Of a stretch of 64,000 nucleotides of DNA, positions 24,685 to 33,426 are shown one piece after another. Numbering within the stretch: position 1 is the stretch's first letter; every line of letters starts with the position of its first letter. Origin of the DNA: Actinacidiphila yanglinensis. GTDB taxonomy: Bacteria; Actinomycetota; Actinomycetes; Streptomycetales; Streptomycetaceae. The stretch covers positions 1 through 64,000 of the forward strand of contig NZ_FNVU01000033.1 in the NCBI RefSeq assembly GCF_900107965.1. Reading direction: 5' to 3'. The notes under the pieces were generated by a model, which saw only the letters and a list, made by a program, of their open reading frames with translations, was not told the origin of the DNA and did not search any database. Made by a program: the position numbers and the translations under genes.

Positions 24685-25523
24685 AGCTGGGCCCCCTCAG
24701 GGAAGTCGGTGGTCCGGGAGAGGGCGTCCCACGCGCGGATCTCCTCGTCCATGGCCTCACGCGCGGCGGTGACCAGTCGCAACGCGTCCGAGCCGAGCAC
24801 GAGATGGGCCGGCGGGCGCTCCAGCGAGGCGATGTGCACGATCGCCTCAGCGGCCTTGGCGGGGTTGCCGAGCTGGTTCCCGCTGGCCGCCTGCCGCCGC
24901 TCGCGGATCGGGCCGAACAGGGTGTCGTAGTCGTCGACGGACCGCTCCGCACGGGTCATGGACCGGCCCGCCCAGTCGGTGCGGAAGGAACCGGGCTCGA
25001 TCGCCGTCACATGGACGCCGAACTGCTCGACCTCCTTGCCCAGCGACCAGAGGATTCCCTCCAGGGCGAACTTGCTGCCGGCGTACGCGGACATCCCCGG
25101 CACCGGCATCAGGCCGCCCATCGAGCTCACGGCCATGAGGTGCCCGCGGCGGCGTTCGCGCATCGCGGGAAGGGCCGCCTGCAACGTCGACACGGCCCCG
25201 AAGACATTGACCTCGAACTGCCGGCGCACCTCGGCGAGCGGGGTCTCCTCGAAGACCCCCTCCAAGCCGTAGCCGGCATTGGCCACGACGACGTCCAGGG
25301 GGCCCACGTTCTTCTCCACCTCCGCGAACACCCGCGGGACGGCCTCGTCGTCGGTCACGTCCAGCAGGCGCCCGTGCGCGCGCCCCGGCTCGAGCTCCTC
25401 GAAGGCCCGCAGGTCCTCGGGCGAGCGAACCGTCCCCACGACCACGTGCCCGGCGTCCAGGACGGCCTGGGCCAGGGCGCGCCCCAGCCCGGTGCTCACG
25501 CCGGTGATGAGCCATTTCTGCAT
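24681..25523 (-). CDS. SDR family oxidoreductase (classical, YSAGK-like)
   Basis: 280 residues from ATG at 25523, with GGGAGG upstream. LITGVSTGLGRALA gives the TGxxxGxG loop, VANAGYG the NAG motif, Ser in SSMGG, and YAGSK the active-site Tyr and Lys. The long C-terminal part (about 90 residues after the core) is typical of the SDR group acting on retinol-like or ketone substrates. It is the first gene of a two-gene unit with the TetR at 24684. A truncated gene of the same superfamily lies at the right edge of the window. Confidence 0.88.
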   Translation of the reverse strand: MQKWLITGVSTGLGRALAQAVLDAGHVVVGTVRSPEDLRAFEELEPGRAHGRLLDVTDDEAVPRVFAEVEKNVGPLDVVVANAGYGLEGVFEETPLAEVRRQFEVNVFGAVSTLQAALPAMRERRRGHLMAVSSMGGLMPVPGMSAYAGSKFALEGILWSLGKEVEQFGVHVTAIEPGSFRTDWAGRSMTRAERSVDDYDTLFGPIRERRQAASGNQLGNPAKAAEAIVHIASLERPPAHLVLGSDALRLVTAAREAMDEEIRAWDALSRTTDFPEGAQL

Positions 25524-25570
25524 GACGTACCTCCCAAGAGACCGAGCGGATCCCGGTCCACTCCACAAAT

Positions 25571-25585
25571 TCTACACCGTGCAGA
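25571..25585. promoter_or_regulatory. 15-bp palindromic operator before the SDR-TetR unit
   Basis: TCTACACCGTGCAGA is a dyad (consensus TCTRCAC-S-GTGYAGA) within an A/T-rich flank, 48 bases before the SDR start, in the promoter position. The following 200 bases (25590-25788) show no gene. Confidence 0.65.
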
Positions 25586-25788
25586 TTTTCGTCATCGCGT
25601 CGCTTATTCTGGTCACGCGGGCCGGGGGCCGCGAGGCCGTACGGGCGGAGGCGGGCCGGCAGCGGGTACGGGATGCCGCGGCCGCACAGCAGGCGGCGGA
25701 GGACGCGAGCTCTTCCGGTCGCTGAACGACACCCGGCGCGGGCAGCCGAGCCGACTCCTCACCCTGGTTGCCGGGGGGGGTCGTCCGT

Positions 25789-26280
25789 TCAGAGGCCGAG
25801 CCGCACCGGTGCCGCGGGAACGCCCGAGGTGAGCAACGCCGTCAGAAGCGTCGCCAGGTCGCGCGGGGAGAACTGGTCGGGACCGGCGTAGGACGCGACC
25901 TCGCCGGGGTGCCACCACTGCAGAGCGGTGATGTGCTCCGCGGCGAGCTGGTCGTCGGTCAGCGTCCCGCGCGGAGCGAAGTGGGCCTGGCGCACGAGGA
26001 AGTAGTCGTTGACGATCCCGTCGTAGCCCTCGGCGTGATCGGGCGCCAGGACTTCCTGGTGCCAGATATGCGGCGGCTCGACCCCGACCACCAGGCCCAC
26101 CTCCTCCCGCAGTTCACGACGGAGCGCGGCGAACGGCGTCTCCCCGGGCTCGATCCCTCCCCCGGGAGTCGCCCACACCACGGCCCCCGCCGGCTTGGCA
26201 AGAGCGAACCGGCACAGCAGGAGCCGGTCGTTCTCGTCGAGGATGATCGCGCGGACTGAATGGCGCAGGTTCACGGGCAC
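25789..26280 (-). CDS. Nudix hydrolase
   Basis: 163 residues from GTG at 26280 (GTG at 26274 is an alternative). The Nudix box is complete: GGGIEPGETPFAALRRELREEVGLVVG (split here around residues 40-66) matches GX5EX7REUXEEXGU. It hydrolyses a nucleoside-diphosphate-linked substrate with Mg2+, perhaps an oxidised nucleotide or ADP-ribose type. The substrate is not predictable. It starts 9 bases after the LLM oxidoreductase stop and shares its transcript. Confidence 0.9.
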   Translation of the reverse strand: MPVNLRHSVRAIILDENDRLLLCRFALAKPAGAVVWATPGGGIEPGETPFAALRRELREEVGLVVGVEPPHIWHQEVLAPDHAEGYDGIVNDYFLVRQAHFAPRGTLTDDQLAAEHITALQWWHPGEVASYAGPDQFSPRDLATLLTALLTSGVPAAPVRLGL

Positions 26281-26289
26281 CCGGACACG

Positions 26290-27183
26290 TCAGTGTCCGC
26301 CGAGGCGCGGGACGACCTCGGCCGCGATCCACTCCATGGCTCTCTCCACGTGTTCCGCCGCGATGGGCAACCACAGGGTGCAGACGGTGAGTCCGGCCTC
26401 CGCGAGTTCCGCGAGGGCGTCGGCGACGCTCGCCGGAGTGGGGGAAGGGCCGCCGAGTGGGCGCCCGGGAGCCGGGACGGCCGCGGGGATTCCCGGCGGC
26501 GTGAGGAACACCGCCGAGGCGAGCGTCATGCGGTCGGCTTCCTCCGTGGTGGTGGCCAGTTCGCCCAGGCGGCTTCGCACGTCGGCGAGTTGCGCGGCGT
26601 CGATGCCCGTGCCGTACCAGCCGTCGCCGAACCGGAGGGCACGGCGCAGGGCGGCGTCGCTGTGACCGCCGATCCATACCGGCGGGCCGCCGCGGGTGAC
26701 CGGAGGTACTCCCAGGCGGGCGGCGCGGAATTGCGTGAACGGCCCGTCGAAGTCGGCGGGGCGCGTCGTCCACAGGGCCCGGGCGGCCGCGAGATGGTCG
26801 TCGGTCCGGGCGCCGCGTTCCCGGGAGGGTACGCCGACGGCGTCGAACTCGTCCGGGTTCCAGCCGGTGCCGATGCCCAGGATCAGGCGACCGCCGGAGA
26901 CGACGTCCAGGGTGGCGGCCTGGTTGGCCAGCACCAGGGCCGGATAGTACGGCGCGACGAGTACGGACGTCAGTAACCGCAGGCGCGTGGTCGCGCCCGC
27001 GACGGCCGCCAGCAGGACGAGGGGATCGGTGTCGAGTCCGAATCCGCTGTCCAGGAGGCGGTTGCCGACCGCCACGTGGTCGAAGCCCAGTTGCTCGGCA
27101 CGCAGGGCGGCACGGAGTATGGCGGTCCCGTCGTCGACGGGCCAACGCGGCTGGAAGGAGACACCGAGGCGCAACAGCGGCAT
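26290..27183 (-). CDS. LLM-class F420/FMN-dependent oxidoreductase
   Basis: 297 residues from ATG at 27183 (AAAGG upstream). The sequence has the luciferase-like TIM-barrel pattern: LGVSFQPRWP at strand 1, RAEQLGFDHVAVGNRLLDSG, LVLANQAATLDVVSGGRLILGIGTGW, and GGHSDAALRRALRFGDGWYG. The LGIGTGW signature is usual in actinomycete F420-dependent members, but FMN cannot be excluded. It leads a two-gene unit with the Nudix hydrolase. Confidence 0.87.
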   Translation of the reverse strand: MPLLRLGVSFQPRWPVDDGTAILRAALRAEQLGFDHVAVGNRLLDSGFGLDTDPLVLLAAVAGATTRLRLLTSVLVAPYYPALVLANQAATLDVVSGGRLILGIGTGWNPDEFDAVGVPSRERGARTDDHLAAARALWTTRPADFDGPFTQFRAARLGVPPVTRGGPPVWIGGHSDAALRRALRFGDGWYGTGIDAAQLADVRSRLGELATTTEEADRMTLASAVFLTPPGIPAAVPAPGRPLGGPSPTPASVADALAELAEAGLTVCTLWLPIAAEHVERAMEWIAAEVVPRLGGH

Positions 27184-27476
27184 ACGAACGAACCTTTCAG
27201 TGGCGGTCGGACGCTGACACGACGGCAGGACGGCTGGCAGCCCGCCCCGTCACCTCTCCCAACTCCCCCGCGGCGCACATTCATCCGCGGAGAGGCAACG
27301 TGATTCCCTTGCCGGTCGGAGCACGGGCGGCGTGCGCCGGCGGCGGCCGATCGAACAGGGAGACGGCCCGACGTTGCCCCGAGGAGGCAGCAACGGGAAG
27401 GGGACGATCCTCACGATGTCCAGGGGATACCGTTCGGGAACGTCCTGCTTTTCGTGGTCAGTCGAGGAGATCTGCT

Positions 27477-28013
27477 GTGCCTTCGCCCTGCGACCCCCAG
27501 CACGCTCCCGCCGGAGATGTGGGCACCGCCCTCATGATCATCGACTCCCAGCTCAGAGCCGTCCACGACGGCAAGAGCGAGGCCGACCCCCAACACCAGC
27601 TCCTCGTCGACCAGTTCACGGCATCCATGGACCCCGAGGGAGCCGACGACGTACTGGACGGCACCTGCTCGATCATCTACATGTTCATGCAGTGGCTGCA
27701 GGCCGCCTACGACGACCACGGCAAGAACGCCCTCGAGTACGTGGTCCCCGACCTCGTCGCCGCACTGCGCATGATGCCCCTCAGCGTCCGCCCCGAGACC
27801 GTCCCCACCATGGCCGGCCTGCTCATCGCCGCGGGCACCGGACTGAGTCCCAGCCTGTGGCGCAAGCAGTACGGCTACTGGACCGAGGAGGAGATGAAGC
27901 CCCTCGAAGCCACCGCCTTCCTCCTCGCCGAGCACATCAACCGCCTCACCGAGGACCGCGACTTCGCCACCCGCATGATCGGCAACGCCCTCTCCAGCGC
28001 CGAGGGACGCTGA
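27477..28013 (+). CDS. Conserved hypothetical protein
   Basis: 178 residues from GTG at 27477, chosen because GAGGAG lies eight bases upstream; a longer frame extends upstream without support. It is largely helical, with acidic and hydrophobic stretches (CSIIYMFMQWLQAAYDDHGKNALEYV, then LLIAAGTGLSPSLWRKQYGYW). No signal peptide or metal motif is seen. I do not recognise the family. It stands alone upstream of Ku. Confidence 0.7.
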   Translation: MPSPCDPQHAPAGDVGTALMIIDSQLRAVHDGKSEADPQHQLLVDQFTASMDPEGADDVLDGTCSIIYMFMQWLQAAYDDHGKNALEYVVPDLVAALRMMPLSVRPETVPTMAGLLIAAGTGLSPSLWRKQYGYWTEEEMKPLEATAFLLAEHINRLTEDRDFATRMIGNALSSAEGR

Positions 28014-28071
28014 GCGACACCCAAAGGCGCGGTGCGGCAGCCCCGTTGGGAGGAGGTTGCCGCGTGCGCGG

Positions 28072-29010
28072 CTAACCGGCCCGTTTCCGGGGGGACTTCT
28101 TCGCCGGGGCGTTCTTCGCGGCCTTCTTCGCCGCGGTCTTCTTGGCCGCCGTCTTCTTGCCCGTCGTCTTCTTCGCCGCGGCCTTCTTCGCGGGCCGCCG
28201 TTCGTCGAGGTGGTGGATGTCGGCGTCCTCGCCGCGATCGGCCCGCGCCCGCTCGGCCGCCGTCTTGAGCGCCCCCATGAGGTCGGTCACCGAGGCCTCG
28301 GCCGGCTCGCGCGCGGGGGTCGGCGGCGCGTGGTGCTCCACCTTCGCCTCGATCAGCGCCTGGACGGCCTCGGAGTACTCGTCGTGCATCTGCTCCATGT
28401 CGAGGTCGCCCATCGCCGCGATGTACTCGAGCGCGGCGTCGACCTCCGCCGGGTCGAGGTCCACGTCCGCGGGAGGCGCGGCGCCCGCCGGGGAGCGCAG
28501 TTCGTCCGGCCAGCGCAGCCGGTGGACGACGAGGATGTCCCCGGCGGCGTAGATGAGCCCCAGCGCCTCCCCCGACCCGCGCAGCGCGTACTTGCCGACG
28601 GCTGCCTTCCCGGAGCGTTCCAGGGCCTGCCGCATGAGGACGTAGGGCTTCTTGGCGGCGTCCGAGCTGGGCGCGAGGAAGTAGGGCTGGCCGAACATCT
28701 CTCCGGGTACGTCGCCGAGGTCGAGGAACCCGCTGATCTCGATGGTCCTGGCCGTCGGCAGCGGCAGCTCGTCCAGTTCCTCGTCACTGATCGGCACCAG
28801 CCGCCCGTCGGGGGCCTCCCAGGCGCGGCCGATGTCCTCCTGGTCGAGGACGTGCTCGTCCAGCTCGCAGGTCTTGCGGTAGCGCACCCGGCCCATGTCC
28901 TCGGTGTGGACCTGCCGGAAGCTGATCTTGTGACTGCTGGTGGCGCTCGTCATCGACACGGGTATCGCCACCAGGCCGAACGTGAGCGTGAACTTGCCGA
29001 TGGGCGGCAT
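28072..29010 (-). CDS. ku: Ku, bacterial non-homologous end-joining protein
   Basis: 312 residues from ATG at 29010 (TGGAGGAAGC upstream). The start MPPIGKFTLTFGLVAIPV and the RYRKTCELDEHVLDQEDIGRAWE, YFLAPSSDAAKKPYVLMRQAL and EYIAAMGDLDM blocks define the Ku core (about 1-230). The tail after residue 270 is lysine-rich, with repeated AAKK units, a DNA-binding extension seen in several actinomycete Ku proteins. Ku binds DNA ends and recruits LigD; no LigD gene is in the window. Many streptomycetes have several Ku genes, often in chromosome arms. Confidence 0.95.
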   Translation of the reverse strand: MPPIGKFTLTFGLVAIPVSMTSATSSHKISFRQVHTEDMGRVRYRKTCELDEHVLDQEDIGRAWEAPDGRLVPISDEELDELPLPTARTIEISGFLDLGDVPGEMFGQPYFLAPSSDAAKKPYVLMRQALERSGKAAVGKYALRGSGEALGLIYAAGDILVVHRLRWPDELRSPAGAAPPADVDLDPAEVDAALEYIAAMGDLDMEQMHDEYSEAVQALIEAKVEHHAPPTPAREPAEASVTDLMGALKTAAERARADRGEDADIHHLDERRPAKKAAAKKTTGKKTAAKKTAAKKAAKNAPAKKSPRKRAG

Positions 29011-29182
29011 GCTTCCTCCAGGTCGGCCCCCTTCCGGGCAGCGTAGGCCGCGGTGGGGGTCCCCGCTTGTCGGGGAGTCACCGCCCGGCCCGGAGGCGGG
29101 GCGTGACGGACCGGGGTCCGGTGGCACCGGACACGGCCGGTCGGCTGTACTCCGTTCGGATCAAGCCACTACGATCGAACAC

Positions 29183-29599
29183 ATGTCCGAAACCGAGCTC
29201 CCGCGCGTGACCGTCACCCTTCCTGGCGGACACCGGGTCACCGCGCGCGTGCACCGGTGGCGGCAGGACCGGGACGGACGCTGGTGGGCCGAGGTCACCC
29301 TGTACATACCGGCGTCGGAGGTCGACCGGGTCGAGGGCGAGGACTATCGCCGGGTCCGGCGCGAGGCCAGGCGACCGCCCGAGCCCCGGTACGTCCTGCA
29401 GTCGCTCCCCCCGGCCGCGGGGAGCCGGCGCCCGCGGATGGAACTCCACGAGGCGGGTTGCTGGGCACTCCGCGAGCACCTCGGCGGGCGCATCACCCCG
29501 GTCGAGGACGCCACCATGGCGCGGGCGTCGCTCAGATTCGCCGACACCACCGCCTGCCCCGCCTGCCGGCCGGCTCCCCGCGCCACGTCAGGCGGGTGA
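29183..29599 (+). CDS. Hypothetical protein, DUF6233-like
   Basis: 138 residues from ATG at 29183, just after a short 5' region with GAACAC. It is rich in Arg and Trp (VHRWRQDRDGRWWAEVTLYIP), and ends with HEAGCWALREHLGGR and CPACRP. This layout, with a C-terminal Cys-containing segment, resembles the DUF6233 proteins that are plentiful in Streptomyces and of unknown role. Its last 12 bases overlap the end of the Lrp-type gene on the opposite strand. Confidence 0.65.
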   Translation: MSETELPRVTVTLPGGHRVTARVHRWRQDRDGRWWAEVTLYIPASEVDRVEGEDYRRVRREARRPPEPRYVLQSLPPAAGSRRPRMELHEAGCWALREHLGGRITPVEDATMARASLRFADTTACPACRPAPRATSGG

Positions 29600-30592
29600 G
29601 AGCCGGTCGTCGTGGATGCGCGTGCCGGCCTGCTTGAGGCGGCGCAGGACCGGGACGACGTCGACCCGGGTGACGGCCGGGAGGGCGCCGACCGTGCCGG
29701 TGACGTAGCCGTAGAGGTCGTCCATGGTCGGGCAGGTGACGGTGACCAGGAGGTTCGCGGCGCCGGTGACGGCCGCGGCGAAAGAGGTCCCGGGGTGGCG
29801 TGAGAGGGCCTCGCCGGTGGCGTTCAGCCCGCCCGGGGCGACGGTGAGCCAGAGATAGGCGGAGGCCAGGAAGCCGAAGCGTGCGTAGGCGAGGTCGACG
29901 GCGACGTGGAGCGCGCCGTCGTGCAGCATCTCGTCGAGCCGGGTCGAGACCCGCGCCGTGGACCAGCCGGTGCGGCGGGCGAGTTCGACGGGCCCCGCGC
30001 GGCCGTCGCGGGCCAGTTCGGCCAGGAGCGGCGCGTCGGCGTCCCGCAGGGCGTCGGCCCCCCGCCTGCCCGCGGGCCGGGCGGCCGGGCGGCGGCCGTC
30101 GCGCAGGACAGCCCCGTCCAGGACGGCGAGCTCACCGGGGGTGAGGGGTTCGTCGAACGCCTGCCACTTGGCCTCGGGCCCCAGATGCATGTGGAGGACG
30201 GCGTGGGCGTGGAAGCCCAGGACCTTGGCCGTACGAGGGAGCCGTTGCAGGACGGAACCCTGCGGGCGGGCGGGGTCGGTACGGGTCCGGCAGACGATCT
30301 CGGAACCGCCCGAGGTGACGCTGACGTAGGAGGTGTCCTCGCGGGCGGCGAGGGCGTCGGCCAGTGCCTCGGTCACGTCCGGGCGGCACTGCACGCGTAC
30401 GAACCAGGTCTGCTCGGCGGCCCCGCCGGGTCCGGGCAGCGCGCGGACCCGGACCACCCCGTCGGCCACGAGGGCGCGGTACCGGCGGGCAGCGGTCTGC
30501 TCCGAGACACCGACCACCTCGGCGATACGGCGGAACGGCGCACGGGGGTCGTGCAGCAGGCACTGCACGATGCGGCGGTCGGTCGGATCCAT
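29588..30592 (-). CDS. Lrp/AsnC-family regulator (two HTH units)
   Basis: 334 residues from ATG at 30592. Residues 1-60 are an AsnC-type winged helix (LHDPRAPFRRIAEVVGVSEQTAARRYRALVADGVVRV), and a second helix-turn-helix (LAELARDGRAGPVELARRTGWSTARVSTRLDEML) lies near 190-225. Each is followed by a RAM-like region. Double-unit AsnC proteins are common in Streptomyces. The 231-base divergent region with the aldo-keto reductase at 30824 makes that gene the most likely target. The effector is unknown. Confidence 0.87.
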   Translation of the reverse strand: MDPTDRRIVQCLLHDPRAPFRRIAEVVGVSEQTAARRYRALVADGVVRVRALPGPGGAAEQTWFVRVQCRPDVTEALADALAAREDTSYVSVTSGGSEIVCRTRTDPARPQGSVLQRLPRTAKVLGFHAHAVLHMHLGPEAKWQAFDEPLTPGELAVLDGAVLRDGRRPAARPAGRRGADALRDADAPLLAELARDGRAGPVELARRTGWSTARVSTRLDEMLHDGALHVAVDLAYARFGFLASAYLWLTVAPGGLNATGEALSRHPGTSFAAAVTGAANLLVTVTCPTMDDLYGYVTGTVGALPAVTRVDVVPVLRRLKQAGTRIHDDRLSPA

Positions 30593-30823
30593 GGTGGAAG
30601 TTTAGGCGACCCCAGGACGGCGCCATGGAAATTTTGAGCGCTTCTGCCCTGATCCGCTGGGCCGGCGGCGCTCGCGACGGCACAGTGGGCGCCAGGGCCG
30701 CGACGACCCGCCGGACCGATCGGCCGCGAGGTCGCCCCGCCGCACCCGCCAACCGACCGCACCCGCGAACCGACTGCACCCGCCGCACCCCCGAACCGCC
30801 ATGCCCCCGAGGAGTTCCCCCCG

Positions 30824-31693
30824 ATGACCGACCCGCTGCCGGGCCGCGCCCTGCGCCTCTCCGACACCCTGACCCTCACCCGCGTCGGCTACGGCGCCCT
30901 GCAGCTCGCCGGGCCGATGGCCTACGGGCCGCCGCGGGACCGCGACGAAGCCCTGGCCGTCCTGCGCGCGGCCGCCGACGCGGGGATCACCCACCTGGAC
31001 ACCAGCGACTACTACGGCCCGTACCTCGTCAACGAGTTGATCCGCGAAGCCCTGCATCCGTACCCCGAGGGCCTGCACCTCGCGACCAAGGTCGGGGCGC
31101 GGCGCACGCCTGACCGCGGCTGGCCCGCCGCCCTCTCCCGGCCGGAACTCGTCCGGGCCGTGCACGACAACCTGGACCACCTCGGCCTGGACGCGATCGA
31201 CCTGGTGAACCTGCGGATGACCGGCACCCTGGAGCCGGCGGACATCGTCGAACCGTTCACGGTGCTGGCCGAACTGCGCGAGCAGGGACTGATCCGCAAC
31301 CTCGGCGTCAGCAACGTCAGCCGGGCCCAGGTCGAGGCCGCCGGGCGGATCGCGCCGGTGGTGGCCGTGCAGAACCACTACAACGTCGCCCACCGGCAGG
31401 ACGACGCCCTGGTGGACTGGTGCGCGGAGCGGAACATCGCGTTCGTGCCGTTCTGGCCGCTGGGCGGGTTCCGACCCTTGCAGGTCCAGGCCCTGGAACA
31501 GGTCGCCGCCGAACTCGGCGCCGCCCCGCGGCAGATCGCGCTGGCCTGGCTGCTGCACCGCTCCCCCGCCGTCCTGCTCATCCCCGGCACCTCCACCCGC
31601 GCCCACCTCGCGCAGAACATCGCCGCCGCGGCGATCGAACTGCCCGAGGAGGCGCTGCGGTTGCTGAACGCCATCGCCGAACCGCCCCGCTGA
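30824..31693 (+). CDS. Aldo/keto reductase
   Basis: 289 residues from ATG at 30824 (GAGGAG upstream). The family markers are HLDTSDYYGP (Asp and Tyr of the catalytic set) and LATKVGAR (Lys). The fourth member, usually His in the LIxLH stretch, is Asn here (IDLVNLRM), as in the YdbC-like AKR group. RNLGVSN and the C-terminal VLLIPGTSTRAHLAQN bind NADPH. It is divergent from the Lrp-type regulator and converges with the quinone oxidoreductase. Confidence 0.9.
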   Translation: MTDPLPGRALRLSDTLTLTRVGYGALQLAGPMAYGPPRDRDEALAVLRAAADAGITHLDTSDYYGPYLVNELIREALHPYPEGLHLATKVGARRTPDRGWPAALSRPELVRAVHDNLDHLGLDAIDLVNLRMTGTLEPADIVEPFTVLAELREQGLIRNLGVSNVSRAQVEAAGRIAPVVAVQNHYNVAHRQDDALVDWCAERNIAFVPFWPLGGFRPLQVQALEQVAAELGAAPRQIALAWLLHRSPAVLLIPGTSTRAHLAQNIAAAAIELPEEALRLLNAIAEPPR

Positions 31694-31730
31694 CGCCGCG
31701 CCTTCCGGAGCAGCCGCGCCCCGGACGTGC

Positions 31731-32660
31731 TCACACGGTGAGGACGATCTTGCCCTGGAGGTGGCCGCGGTCGAGCAGCCGGTGCGCGGCGGCGACGCGC
31801 TCGAACGGGAACGTCTCCTGCACGTGGACCCGGAGCCTGCCCTCTTCGACGAGTCCGACGAGCCCCCGCAGGGCGACCGGATCCGGGTCGACCGCGATAC
31901 CACTGAAGCGCATCCCGGCCGCCTCGTACCGGGCGACGAGCGCCGTGTCCTCCTCGGCGACCGCGGTCACCAAGTGGCCGCCCGGACGCAGCACTTCGAG
32001 TGACCGCTCGACGGTGTCGCCGCCGATGGTGTCGAGCACGAGGTCGACGCCGCGGACCGCCCCGGCGAAGTCCACGGCGGTGTAGTCGATCACCTCGTCC
32101 GCGCCCAGCCCCTCGACGAACGTCCGCTTGCTCGCGCCGGCGGTGGCGATCACGTACGCGCCGAGGGCCTTCGCGATCTGGACCGCGACATGGCCGACCC
32201 CGCCGCCACCGCCGTGCACCAGGACACGGTCTCCCTCGCCGATGCCGCCGAGGTCCACCAGACCCTGCCACGCCGTCAGTCCGACGACCGGCAGCGCCGC
32301 CGCCTCGACGTGCGAGAGCGCGGCGGGCTTGCGCGCGAGGTGCAGCGCCGGCGCCGCCACGACCTCGGCGTACGCGTTCGCCGCCCGCGGGAACAACGGC
32401 ATCCCGAACACCTCGTCACCGGGCCGGAACCGCCAGGTCTGCGGCGCCTCCTCCACCACGCCGCTGACGTCCCAGCCGAGGACGAACGGCGGCGGGCCGA
32501 TCAACGGGAACTCGCCCGCCCGCAGCCGCGCCTCCAGCGGGTTCAGCCCGATCGCTTTGACCCGGACGAGGACCTCGCCCGGGACCGGCCGGGGCTCGGG
32601 CATGTCCACGACGGTGAGGACCTCGGGACCGCCGAGCGTCCGCTGGGTGATGGCGCGCAT
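31731..32660 (-). CDS. NADP-dependent quinone oxidoreductase-like protein
   Basis: 309 residues from ATG at 32660 (CAGGAG upstream). GLNPLEARLRAGEFP, FVLGWDVSGVVEE and VLVHGGGGGVGHVAVQIAKALGA show the zinc-independent MDR fold with the NADPH loop. It is clearly similar to the protein at 13853. It is divergent from an HxlR-type regulator at 32798, a typical pairing in which HxlR senses electrophiles or disulfide stress and controls the reductase. Confidence 0.88.
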   Translation of the reverse strand: MRAITQRTLGGPEVLTVVDMPEPRPVPGEVLVRVKAIGLNPLEARLRAGEFPLIGPPPFVLGWDVSGVVEEAPQTWRFRPGDEVFGMPLFPRAANAYAEVVAAPALHLARKPAALSHVEAAALPVVGLTAWQGLVDLGGIGEGDRVLVHGGGGGVGHVAVQIAKALGAYVIATAGASKRTFVEGLGADEVIDYTAVDFAGAVRGVDLVLDTIGGDTVERSLEVLRPGGHLVTAVAEEDTALVARYEAAGMRFSGIAVDPDPVALRGLVGLVEEGRLRVHVQETFPFERVAAAHRLLDRGHLQGKIVLTV

Positions 32661-32759
32661 GACTCTCCTGACAGGGGGCTTGGTGACGTGGGGAGTGGGG
32701 GGCTCTGGGAAATGCGGGAGGGGGGAGGTTCGGGGAGTGGGGGGTGGGATCACCCAGGC

Positions 32760-32790
32760 TAGGTATCCGACAGGAACCCCCAGGTACCTT
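32760..32790. promoter_or_regulatory. Putative HxlR operator
   Basis: AGGTATCC and AGGTACC lie about 20 bases apart just before the HxlR gene start at 32798. Operators of HxlR-type regulators often contain GTA-n-TAC half-sites, so this is a reasonable site; the assignment is by resemblance only. Confidence 0.4.
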
Positions 32791-32797
32791 TGGCGCC

Positions 32798-33181
32798 ATG
32801 AGCGGTTTCGGTCCCGGTGGCCCCTTCCTCGCCGACTGCCCGGCGCGTCTGGCGGTCGAGCTGCTCGCCGACAAGTGGACGGCGGTCGTGCTCTACGGCC
32901 TGAGCAAGGGCCCCGTGCGCCACGGCGAGCTGATCGACCTGATCGGCGGCATCTCCCGCAAGATGCTCACCCAGACGCTCCGGCGGCTCCAGGCACACGG
33001 GCTTGTCCGCCGCCATGCCTACGCCGAGGTGCCACCCCGCGTCGAGTACGAACTCACCCCGCTCGGGGCGACGTTGATCGACCCGATCCACATGCTGACC
33101 GAGTGGGCGAGGGCGAACGGCGAGGCAGTGCTCGACGCGCTCGACGATGAACCGGAGCCGGTCGCCGGCCACCGCGGCTGA
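32798..33181 (+). CDS. HxlR-family transcriptional regulator
   Basis: 127 residues from ATG at 32798. The winged-helix pattern PVRHGELIDLIGGISRKMLTQTLRRLQAHGLVRR and the wing PPRVEYELTPLG are diagnostic of HxlR/DUF24. A cysteine at residue 14 (LADCPAR) is where redox-sensing members such as HypR have theirs. It is divergent from the quinone oxidoreductase at 32660, its probable target. Confidence 0.92.
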   Translation: MSGFGPGGPFLADCPARLAVELLADKWTAVVLYGLSKGPVRHGELIDLIGGISRKMLTQTLRRLQAHGLVRRHAYAEVPPRVEYELTPLGATLIDPIHMLTEWARANGEAVLDALDDEPEPVAGHRG

Positions 33182-33259
33182 GGGCTCGGAAGGTCTCCCG
33201 CTCCCCCGGGTCCGATTCTGCCTGCCCGATTCGTGGGTGCCCGATGCGTGCGGAACCCA

Positions 33260-33318
33260 TTGACGCACGGCGGGCCGCTCGTTAATGTCGCGCCGACACC
33301 GCTGATTGAAACGATTCA
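33260..33318 (+). promoter_or_regulatory. Promoter of rhamnosidase A with LacI-type operator
   Basis: TTGACG (33260-33265), a 17-bp spacer and TAATGT (33283-33288) form a good sigma-HrdB-type promoter. The palindrome TGAAACGATTCA (33307-33318) starts about 15 bases after the expected transcription start. It matches LacI/GalR operators and the site before the facing rhamnosidase at 39896-39907. No LacI gene lies in the window. Confidence 0.75.
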
Positions 33319-33426
33319 CACCCACGGTGCCGTTTTCCTGCCCGTCCCGTGCACCGCGCCCCCGCCCCACCACCAGGCGCGCGCACAGCCCCTCACCCAT
33401 GCCCTCCTTCCCCCACGGAGCTGATC

